Below the pieces are notes generated by a model. The model worked only from the letters and a program-made list of their open reading frames with translations, made no database searches and was not told the DNA's origin. Position numbers and translations under genes: made by a program. Below, in pieces: positions 26,668 through 36,797 of a stretch of 64,000 bases of DNA. This stretch comes from Ascidia mentula (lineage: Eukaryota; Chordata; Ascidiacea; Phlebobranchia; Ascidiidae). The DNA is taken from NCBI GenBank assembly GCA_947561715.1, contig OX387202.1, positions 16,071,001-16,135,000 on the forward strand, read 5' to 3'. Positions within the stretch are counted from its first letter, which is position 1. Every line of letters starts with the position of its first letter.

Positions 26668-29600
26668 ATGGACAATTTCAGAAGGAGAAAGTTGTTTGCC
26701 AAGTAAGCTTAATTAACTTTTTTTTTTGAAAAAATGCTTGTTCTTTAATTTTAACTTTTGTGTGTTTTAAGTTGATGTTAAGTTTTGGTAGTGATGTATC
26801 GAAGCTTCGGTTAACCGAATTTATTTAAAAAATTTTATCAACAATAGCGTGTGGACCGCATGAAAAATTTTTAATACTATGAAGATCACAGTCTTTTGTG
26901 CGAAAAATCTTTTTTCTATAATTGTGTTTCACACATGACGTAACAATTAGCTATTACGAATGCGAGTTATTTATGTAAGTCGTAGCATTTACGATGCAGT
27001 TGATTGGTGACCGCGGTCAAACACATTTCGTTGCGATACACTTATAGGTGTTTAAAAAACTCAACAATAATGTAATGTACATGTTCTGTGCTTATTCTTC
27101 ACCATTTTTTTGAACATTCTATGACCCGGAACATCATTAAATTGACACTTGTATGCAGCGCCCAAATGCTCGCTATCTACGCATTATGTAACTATTCATT
27201 TTGATCACTGTCAAACCCATTGCGTTGCGATTATACTTCATAGGTGTTTAAAAAAATGCAATGATAACGTGATTTATATGTTGTAAGCTTGTTCTACACC
27301 AATTTAAAAAATTCTCTGGCCCGGAACATTATTATTTTGTCACTTTTATGCACTGCCCCAAATGTTCGCTGTAACAACGCAGAACGCACATCTTGAGATT
27401 CACACAGCGTAACCGCGGCTGTAACTATAAGTAGTAATTAGATTAGTGGTTCTTAAACTATTTTGGTCGCGCCCCCTTACTAGTCAAATCTTGCCCCCCT
27501 CTTAGTCCGACAACTCAAAAAATGCGCAATTCAAAAACAAGCTTTTTTTAACGTTTGTCAATGGGAGGGATGTGACTGCATTTTTGAAACGAAACAATCT
27601 GCAAATACTCTGCACTGCTCTTTTTTTCTAAACTTCGATATCTTTAAATATTTGCCGCAGATAAAGGTAGCAAAACTATTTTCGACAATATAATGATCAA
27701 TTTTGGTACACAGTTACCATTGTAACAAAACTGATGTAAAGAGGGACAAACATCATAATCTTTCAAACATTTAAACAAAGGTTTCTTTGCATGGAAATAC
27801 TAAATACAAATGGAACGCTGATTGGTCATTTTTGAAAATGTTTGCGCTCCCCCTTGCCAAGCATCTACACCCCCCCTCCCCACTTTAAGAACCCCTGGTT
27901 TAGATAATGAATTTAATGTGCATTTTACACAAGTTGTTTAAAGCCCTTTTCATTCATATTTTCACAAAATTTTATGTTTTGGGCACTTTTTTTCATAGCA
28001 TTTTTCACTCTTGCTGTGTAATTTATTTTATTTTATTTTACTTGCTGTGTAATTTATTGCATTTTTCACTCTTGTGGTGTAATTTATTTTATTATCATTT
28101 TTAGAGACTATAAGAAGGATGAAAAAGCTTCAAAGAAACATAAAAGGTATATACAACGTTTATTGGCTTCTTATCAGTTGTCTTGGCTTCTGATCAGTGG
28201 TAAAACTTTAAAAAAAATGTTTTTAACTCCCTCATCTAAGAATGGTTTTTGGCTTCTTTAACAATCTTGGTGTTGCAGAAATAAAAGAAAATTGGGTTGT
28301 TTACTTTATAATTTTAATTTTTTAACAGAACCCTACAGTTTTCTGATAGCAGCAGTGATGAGGATAGCTTCTATTGGTAAATATATGATTACTAGTGCTT
28401 TTAACTTCTGAAAACCGTTGGGTGATGTAAACATGTATTTTCTTTTTATTCAAGTTTATCATCGTCATCTGATGACTCTACTGAAGAAAGCAGTAGCAGT
28501 AGTTCCTCCAGCAGCAGTAGCAGTGACTATAAACAATACCAACAATTTCTGAAATGGTAAGTGTTTTGTTACTTTTTACATGCTGTTTACATCAGTCGGG
28601 GGGAGGGGGGACTTAACCATTTTTAATTGGGGACACAAGCTCTATAACAAAACTTCCATTTTTTGTGGTAAATTTATTGTCCTATGCAGCACAATATGTC
28701 ATATTTTCAAAAAGTGTCCAAAAAAAATCTTCAACGTTTTTCAAAAACTAGTCATTGTGACATTACTGTTACATAACAAAATAGAGTTGCGTCAGTAAAA
28801 AATTTTTATTAAGTTGATCTGTTTTGTGTCAGGTTGATTAGGTCAACATTTAAAAAGAGGTTTTGGTTTAAGGATTTAGACAAAAAAAATACAGTTGCAT
28901 TCATTCATTTATGAGAACTGAAAAAAAATTTTTGCTAACTTTATACAATGGTGTAAACTTTAAAATGCCAGTTATGTGACAATTGCACAAACAACTGTGT
29001 TTGCATGTTTCCATTAAAAACTATTTAACACGTCTTTAAATCTCCTAAATAGGTTGAAAAGCTTCACATCCTAAATAAAAAAAAAGCTAGAGTGTTTATC
29101 ATTTGATTAGTTTCAAACATGAGGAAACCTCAAAATTACTTTACCTGACCTTTCATTTTTTTACACTTTAAGCAGACTTATGATAAAATTGTGTTACATA
29201 CCCGACCATGCCATTTTTGTTTTGCAATATATTTTATCTATTAATGTTTGTTAAAATTTTTAAATAATAGACAATTGGCAACCTGCTTCCTATAGAGAAA
29301 CAGCGAATAATTAGTGTCTGAATGAATCAATAGGTTTACAAGATTTTATACTGTTGTTTTTGTTTTTTTCAGGAAAGCAAAAAAAGACCAAAGGTTAGAA
29401 TTTGCTAATGTCTTGTGTTATGTAACAAAGATTTTACCACTTCACTAATTTGCAGAAAAAAAATTGAGCGATATCACCATAAAAGGAGAAAAGACCGCAA
29501 ACACTCAAAAAAAATGTTCAACCCAGAAAGCAACATAAAAAGTATGCTTTATAAGTTACATAAATTTTATTCTAGGTTAGTCAATTAAAAACTAAAGTAA

Positions 29601-32306
29601 AATACGTGTAAAATTTTTGGATATGCCTTCAGTAACGTTTAATATACTTTGTAGAATCATCAAGTGGTTTGAGGGAATGCCATGCATGTGATAAGCTGTA
29701 TAAAAATGTCACATACCACTACAAAACATACCATCCAGACATGGACAAGTCAGAATTCCTGTATGCCAGTAGGGCGAAGAAAAACAGAATTGGAAAGTAT
29801 CAAAATTTTGAGGGACACTTCTGTCCCATTTGCGGAAGGGCAGTAAAGAATTTATCTAAGCATTATGAAAATTTACATAAAACAATCGACACCAAATCCA
29901 AGCAATTTCAAACTCTTGTTGCAAAGACCCAGATTGGTTCTTTGCAATCTGTAATAACTAAATATGAGGAGCACTTATCAAAGTTTGGAGTAGGGAAACG
30001 CAAAAGAGTTGACAAGGCAGTGGCCCACTCAAATGCCAACCAAATAAGAACTTTAATACCAACTATTGAAGTATTTAAAAACCCCCAAAAGATTTTTGAA
30101 AATTTAGAGCAACATTTGAAAGGTGAAGGTCAAGTTTCATCGAAAGTTGCATATTTGTCTACATTACTGAATTTCCTTAGATTTTACAAAAACAATCAGT
30201 TTGATTTGATTTCCGAGAAATGTTTAAATTTAGTGCATTCGGAAACAATGGACCTGCATGCACGCATAAACAAAGAGAAAAAGAAAAGAGAATTTTACAC
30301 TAAAGAAAAATCCAGAAAGAAGTTGTCCAACATAAAATCAAATGCATATAATGCCATACTACAGTACGAAAAAAGCGAAGAATTCAAGAGAGTTGCAAGA
30401 ATTAGAGCCATGTCTGAATCCCAAGTTGGAAACGAAAACCTGCAACTATTGTATGGGGATATTTTCTGCAGGGTGATATGCAGACTAGGCTGTAGACCAT
30501 CTGTAATGATTGGTCTCCTCATTAGAGAGCTCCAGGACTATGAAAAAACTGACGAGGGCAATTACTCAATTCTGGTGGTGGACCAGAAGGACAAGCAACC
30601 GGCGTGCATTGTTTTAAATGCACTTGAATTACAAGACATTGAAACCACCAGTAAATTGGCTTGGATGTATCACAAGATAAAACCTACAGGGCAGTCACCA
30701 GTTTTTCCAACAACGTCAGCAAGAAACTTAGCAGCAACAGGCTCATTTAAAATGACAAATGCAGAATTTTCAAAAATTTTTAAAAAGGTTATTCCTTTTG
30801 TGTTTGAAAACACATCTTTAACGGCGACTGAAGTACGAAAACTCATACACACATGGATGGCAGATGAGCCAAAAGAGGTTCAAATTGCTGTGGCAAAAGC
30901 CTCTGGTCATTCACTTGCTGTTGCTGACCAAGTATATAATGTACAACACCCACACAGAAGGGTTGAAAAGGCTCGACTGTTGTTGGAGGCTCGTGCCTCT
31001 ACATCTGGTAAGTGTTGTGTGTGATTTGTATTATATTAAATATATTTCTTCAGTGAATGGTTAACTTTTTATTTGTTTTTGACAGATGTTCAACCAGCAC
31101 CATCACAACAACAAGATGATTTGCAAGGTTTGCACTATTGATTGCCTCTGTATAGTTAAATGTTTAAAGACAAAATAAAATATGGTTAACCTTTCAATTG
31201 TTTTTGACAGATGTTCAACCAGCACCATCACAACAACAAGATGATTTGCAAGGTTTGCACTATTGATTGCCTCTGTATAGTTAAATGTTTAAAGACAAAA
31301 TAAAATATGGTTAACCTTTCAATTGTTTTTGACAGATGTTCAACCAGCACCATCACAACAAGATGATTTGCAAGGTTTGCACTATTGATTGCCTCTGTAT
31401 AGTTAAATGTTTAAAGACAAAATAAAATATGGTTAACCTTTCAATTGTTTTTGACAGATGTTCAACCAGCACCATCACAACAAGATGATTTGCAAGGTTT
31501 GCACTATTGATTGCCTCTGCATAGTTAAGTGTTTAAAGACAAAATAAAATGTGGTTAACCTTTCAATTGTTTTTGACAGATGTTCAACCAGCACCATCAC
31601 AACAACAAGATGATTTGCAAGGTTTGCACTATTGATTGCCTCTGTATAGTTAAATGTTTAAAGACAAAATAAAATGTGGTTAACCTTTCAATTGTTTTTG
31701 ACAGATGTTCAACCAGCACCATCACAACAACAAGATGATTTGCAAGGTTTGCACTATTGATTGCCTCTGTATAGTTAAATGTTTAAAGACAAAATAAAAT
31801 GTGGTTAACCTTTTGATTGTTTTTGACAGATGTTCAACCAGCACCATCACAACAACAAGATGATTTGCAAGGTAATGAATACGAACAAATTACTAAAATA
31901 TTGTTAAAGTGTTTATCTTTGTCTGGCTTTTTGTTTTGTAGAGGTCAAGTTTATTCGAGTAGTGTTCTTGGATGATGGTGAATGCCTTGACATCTACCGG
32001 ATTACAGATTTGAAAACGGAAGGCCGAAAGAAAATAAAACACTTTGAAGAAATAAAGGTGAAAGATTTGTGCTTCGCTCGCTGGCCTGGAAACAAACTGT
32101 TTTACAAGGCAGGGAGAATTGCCAAAGATGAAGGTAAAATGAATTATCAGTTCTAATTTTGTTAAGCATAATAGAATCATGAGTTGTTTTTGAATGCTGG
32201 GAAACAGTACATAATTTAAGCTTTTTTTCTGTGAACAGGTCGGTCAAGCTGCACACATTCTGATTCAGAGGCCTCAAATATGTCCCCATCAAAACCAAAA
32301 AGCTAA
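26668..32306 (+). CDS. Zinc-finger tyrosine-recombinase protein with Tudor-like C-terminus (transposon-derived)
   Basis: Sixteen exons keep one frame and give 744 residues: 26668-26702, 28105-28146, 28329-28376, 28455-28556, 29373-29393, 29456-29541, 29655-31007, seven microexons between 31086 and 31871, 31942-32133, 32239-32306. The N-terminus is Lys/Arg- and Ser/Asp/Glu-rich. Two C-x2-C-x9-H-x4-H zinc fingers follow at Cys120-His138 and Cys168-His186. Residues about 225-560 match the tyrosine-recombinase core: Arg392 in GCRPS, Lys423 or Lys425, Arg506 in TATEVRK, His530 in SGHS and Tyr539 in VYN. Arg-His spacing of 24 and His-Tyr spacing of 9 are as in the family; only the first His of the HxxR motif is Thr. 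The core lies in one 1353-bp exon, as if captured from a Crypton-type element. Residues about 659-722 (LDDGE...ARWPGNKLFY) look Tudor-like. Whether it recombines DNA or is a domesticated binding protein is unknown. Confidence 0.8.
27444..27897. mobile_element. hAT-like MITE in intron 1 of the recombinase gene
   Basis: A 454-bp element has ends TAGTGGTTCTTAAACT and (reverse complement of the right end) CAGGGGTTCTTAAAGT, bounded by 8-bp flanks aattagat and gtttagat (6 of 8 match). C-rich stretches occur next to both ends. No coding capacity is visible. The ends resemble the widespread CAGTGGTTCTCAAAC class of hAT-related repeats. Confidence 0.6.
31086..31871 (+). repeat. Tandem array of seven microexons with their introns
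   Basis: Seven copies of a 122-125 bp unit, each one exon plus most of an intron. Exons are 31086-31127, 31211-31252, 31336-31374, 31458-31496, 31580-31621, 31705-31746 and 31830-31871. All begin after tttttgacag, start and end in phase 1 and encode DVQPAPSQQQDDLQ or a form one Gln shorter (copies 3 and 4). Because each exon is symmetric, any number can be included or skipped without changing frame. Donors 1-6 are G|gtttgc; only the seventh is G|gtaatg, closer to consensus. Confidence 0.85.
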
Positions 32307-32394
32307 CAATGAAATGCAATTTCAGCCTTTGATTAATGTTGTTAGTTTACATTAACGTTTTTGAGTGTGAATGGTCTGATTATTTCTGTCAAGT

Positions 32395-33800
32395 GTTATG
32401 CTGTAAATGACTTAGTTTACTTAAAATTGCCTTCAAATGCTTTAATATTTCTGCTGGTACCAAGTGTACGCTGTGAATGACTTTGTTCACTTATAGAAAA
32501 ATTGCCTTCAAATGCTTTAATATTTCTACTGGTACCAAGTGTTTGCTGTAAATGACTTAGTTTACTTAAAATTGCCTTCAAATACTTTAATATTTCTGCT
32601 GGTACCAAGTGTTTGCTGTAAATGACTTAGTTTACTTAAAATTGCCTTCAAATGCTTTAATATTTCTGCTGGTACCAAGTGTTTGCTGTAAATGACTTTG
32701 TTCACTTAAAATTGCCTTCAAATGCTTTAATATTTCTGCTGGTACCAAGTGTTTGCTGTAAATGACTTTGTTCACTTAAAATTGCCTTCAAATGCTTTAA
32801 TATTTCTGCTGGTACCAAGTGTTTGCTGTAAATGACTTTGTACACTTAAAATTGCCTTCAAATGCTTTAATGTTTCTGCTAGTACCAAGTGTATGCTGTA
32901 AATGACTTTGTTCACTTATAGAAAAATTGCCTTCAAATGCTTTAATATTTCTGCTGGTACCAAGTGTTTGCTGTAAATGACTTAGTTTACTTAAAATTGC
33001 CTTCAAATGCTTTAATATTTCTGCTGGTACCAAGTGTTTGCTGTAAATGACTTTGTACACTTAAAATTGCCTTCAAATGCTTTAATATTTCTGCTGGTAC
33101 CAAGTGTTTGCTGTAAATGACTTTGTTCACTTAAAATTGCCTTCAAATGCTTTAATATTTCTGCTGGTACCAAGTGTTTGCTGTAAATGACTTTGTTCAC
33201 TTAAAATTGCCTTCAAATGCTTTAATATTTCTGCTGATACCAAGTGTTTGCTGTAAATGACTTTGTTCACTTAAAATTGCCTTCAAATGCTTTAATATTT
33301 CTGCTGGTACCAAGTGTTTGCTGTAAATGACTTTGTTCACTTAAAATTGCCTTCAAATGCTTTAATCTTTCTGCTGGTACCAAGTGTTTGCTGTAAATGA
33401 CTTTGTTCACTTAAAATTGCCTTCAAATGCTTTAATGTTTCTGCTGATACCAAGTGTACGCTGTAAATGACTTTGTTCACTTAAAATTGCCTTCAAATGC
33501 TTTAATATTTCTGCTGGTACCAAGTGTTTGCTGTAAATGACTTTGTACACTTAAAATTGCCTTCAAATGCTTTAATCTTTCTGCTGGTACCAAGTGTTTG
33601 CTGTAAATGACTTTGTTCACTTAAAATTGCCTTCAAATGCTTTAATGTTTCTGCTGGTACCAAGTGTACGCTGTAAATGACTTTGTTCACTTATAGAAAA
33701 ATTGCCTTCAAATGCTTTAATATTTCTGCTGGTACCAAGTGTTTGCTGTAAATGACTTTGTTCACTTTTATAGAAAGTCCTTCAAATGCTTTCATAATTT
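32395..33800. repeat. 70-bp minisatellite
   Basis: About 20 head-to-tail copies of a 70-bp unit containing attgccttcaaatgcttt, ctgctggtaccaagtgt and ctgtaaatgacttt. A few units carry a short tatagaa insertion. The array starts about 90 bp after the recombinase stop codon, and the first AATAAA downstream lies beyond it. Open frames across it repeat with the unit and are not genes. Confidence 0.95.
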
Positions 33801-33854
33801 TGCTAGTACTGAGTGTTATGCTGTACATTAATTTTCTTTATTCACTTTCCATCA

Positions 33855-33860
33855 AATAAA
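33855..33860 (+). terminator. Candidate poly(A) signal for the recombinase gene
   Basis: This is the first canonical AATAAA that I find after the stop at 32306, followed by T/G-rich sequence. If used, the 3' UTR would contain the whole 70-bp minisatellite. A non-canonical signal closer to the stop is possible. Confidence 0.35.
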
Positions 33861-34019
33861 GTCTTTACGCTTAATAGTTCTGATGTATTTACATAATTTT
33901 GGGGATTTTTGACAGTTGTGATGTGTGTTGCTCAGCAAACTTATGTCGTTTCCGATTGGTTCACTGGCCAACGAGGTTACCGCCATGGAGAATACTTAGG
34001 TTCGAAAAGTCTTGCTACT

Positions 34020-34420
34020 TGTTTTGAATTGAATAAGGGTCAACCTTTTTTGAGACGTCACCTAGAACGGCGCACGTTTTGGAGCAAATCATTCAATAAA
34101 TCACAAACTATTTTGTTTATGAGTCTGAGAATCGCTGGGCTTTTTCTTATTGGTATCTTGTACCTGTAGGTCAAAAATGACTAGTGTAGCTTTTGCACTT
34201 TTAAATTAAATAAGGGTCAACCTTTTTTTGAGACGCGTCATTCGCCTAGAACGGCGCACGTTTTGGAGCAAATCATTCAATAACTCACAAACTATTTTGT
34301 TTATGAGGCTGAGAATCACAGGGCTGTTTGCTATTGGTATCTTGCATGTGTAGTTTAAAAATCACTATTATAACTTCCGTACTTTAAAATGTAATATGGG
34401 TCAAACTTTTTTGAATCGCG
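34020..34420. repeat. 180-bp repeat family, first array
   Basis: Copies begin near 34030, 34210 and 34390 (marker aataagggtcaa), period about 180 bp, the third incomplete. A shared marker atcattcaata links this array to the opposite-strand array at 34570-35540. Confidence 0.8.
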
Positions 34421-34569
34421 TCAAGCCGTTTATTTGCTTGTTTCAACTTCAATTTTAATAAAATTTTGCAACGTGATACCACTGTCCATTTGATATCGGA
34501 CTGTGGAAACCGTTTGCTTTTAATTACATTGACTTTAAATTGGAAAACGAATAGACGTTTTAAACAGCT

Positions 34570-35540
34570 TGATCCTTATTATCAACTCAAATACTACGAA
34601 TTTCAGTCCTATGCATACAACAATGTGTTAGATATTGAATGATTATCGTTGAAACAGGCCGCTAATCAGAATTTCAAGTAGCTTGACCCTTATTAACTCC
34701 AAAACTACATAAGCCACAACATTAATCTTTGCAGGTCTTATAGTGGATACCAACATGAAACAGCACAGCGAACTTCAGTCCTATGCATACAACAATGTGT
34801 TAGATATTGAATGATTATCGTTGAAACAGGCGCTAATCAGAATTTCAAGTAGCTTGACCCTTATTAACTCCAAAACTACTCAAGCCACAACATTAATCTT
34901 TGCAGTAGTATTAGAGGATGCCAACATTAAACAGTACAGCGAATTTCAGCACTGTACATCGAAAAATGTGTAGAATATTCGATGATTTGCCTTAAAACGG
35001 GCGCAAATTTTATGACGGTGGTTTGACGCGTTTTAAACATCTTGACCCTTATCAACTCTAAAAGTACGATAGCTACAGCATTCATGTTTGCAGTACTTAT
35101 AGTGGATATCAACATGAAACAGCCCAGCGAATTTTAGCACTATGCATACAAAAATGTGTTAGATATTGAATGATTATCGTTGAAACAGGCGCTAACCAGA
35201 ATTTCAAGTAGCTTGACCCTTATTAACTCCAAAACTACTTAAGCCACAACATTAATCTTTGCAGTAGTCTTAGAGGATGCCAACATTAAACATTACAGCG
35301 AATTTCAGCACTGTACATCGAAAAATGTGTAGGATATTCGATGATTTGCCTTAAAACGGGCGCAAATTCTATGACGGTGGTTTGACGCGTTTTCAACACC
35401 TTGACCCTTATCAACTCTAAAAGTACGATAGATACAGCATTCATCTTTGCAGAATTCATAGTGGATACGAACATGAAACAGCCCAGCGAATTTCAGCACT
35501 ATGCATACAAAAATGTGTAAGATATTCGATGATTATCTTT
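34570..35540. repeat. 180-bp repeat family, inverted array with dimer structure
   Basis: About five to six units of ~180 bp marked by gcttgacccttat, inverted relative to the preceding array. Two unit types alternate, giving a dimer period near 359 bp (compare 34927-35115 with 35286-35474). No coding function is inferred; the ~62-codon minus-strand frames follow the dimer. Confidence 0.85.
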
Positions 35541-36797
35541 AAAACAGTTGATTCGAATTTGATATAGCTTGTATCCACTGAAGTAGTAAACCTGCAACAT
35601 TCATGAAAGTGCTCTTACGGGTCTATCCATCAGTTGAACAACACTATTCCGATATGAAATTTTTTTTTTAATTTTTTTCGCAATAGAAAATTTTGTTTAC
35701 AGAAGTGAAATTTTATTTACAAACTCAAAATTTTGTTCTCAAAAGGGAAATTTTGTTTGCAAACTTGACATTTGGTTTACAAAAGGGAAACTATGATTTC
35801 GTTTGATGTTTACAAAAGAAATTGTAGTTCGTCGTGTTTCCGCCAAAGTTTTCACCTAGGATTGTTTGGCATTTTGATAGTGCATTATAAAAGTTTTCAT
35901 AAAATCAACACCGAACATCTACCAAGCGTTTTCTCATTCCCCGCTACTTCCTAAAACAAATTAATGAATGCTTTTTGGTGTGGCAAGAAAAACATAAAAC
36001 ATGTAGCGTATTACGTTTTTCAATGATCGTCTTGACGTGGCTGCAGTATATATCTGCTAAATTTCAATTCGCTTGTATGTAAAAGTAAATACTAACATGC
36101 GATCACCTGTAAAAGACAAGGTTATTACGCGCTATACGTCAAAATAAAGAGAAGTTTTTCGGCATTGTCTGCTACATGACTGTGGTATTTGTCTGCTAAA
36201 TTGCAAATCAATTAATTTAGTCCACCATTGCGACAATTAACAAGAATTTATATTTCCTAAATCGAAGTGTCCGACGAACATTTGCTACACCTACAGCTAA
36301 ATCACGCAATTTGGGTTTGATTGTAATGCCAGTTGATGTAATCCAGTATTTCTATGATAAGATCGTTTAAGAACTAAGAATCAATCGCCAAATCAAGGCA
36401 AATTGTACCGCATATCTACATAGTCCTCTTGCGACACCATGCGAAAAATTGGAAATTTGAAAACAAAATTTCAAAACGAAAATTTCGTTTTCAAATTTTT
36501 TTTTTGTGTCGGACCGTGCTATAGGTTATAGTACACAATGTGCTATCAAAGTGCTTTTTAAATTTTTATCTATAACAGTAATTATCAACTTTTTCTTGTC
36601 GACAATCCTTTAAAATGTTCAAATAAAATTCTCTAATTTTTCTGATATTACTGTAATTCTGATATATTTTAAATAATATATTTTTATGCCAACACTAATA
36701 ATTTAACACTTATGCACTTCCTGGGAGCAAATCTCTACCCTTGGTTAAACTCCTGTTCCGGATAAAGTTTAATGTAAATGCAAAATAAAACATGAAC
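35541..36797. other. Gene-free stretch downstream of casp3
   Basis: It contains a low-complexity run of diverged aaaattttgtttacaaa-like motifs (about 35655-35830). The last two caspase exons expected for casp3 on the minus strand are not recognisable anywhere in this stretch. I see nothing else supportable. Confidence 0.5.

Noticed and set aside
32417..33690. Repetitive minus-strand frames containing LVPAEILKHLKAIL
   Set aside because: They follow the 70-bp minisatellite. Because 70 is not a multiple of 3 the frame cycles through all three phases, so no stable protein repeat is encoded.
32395..33800. CRISPR-like array of regular repeats
   Set aside because: There are no unique spacers; the whole 70-bp unit is repeated, and the context is animal DNA with spliced genes.
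33909..34169. 86-codon plus-strand frame downstream of the minisatellite
   Set aside because: It overlaps the first unit of the 180-bp repeat array and is not kept open in the next units.
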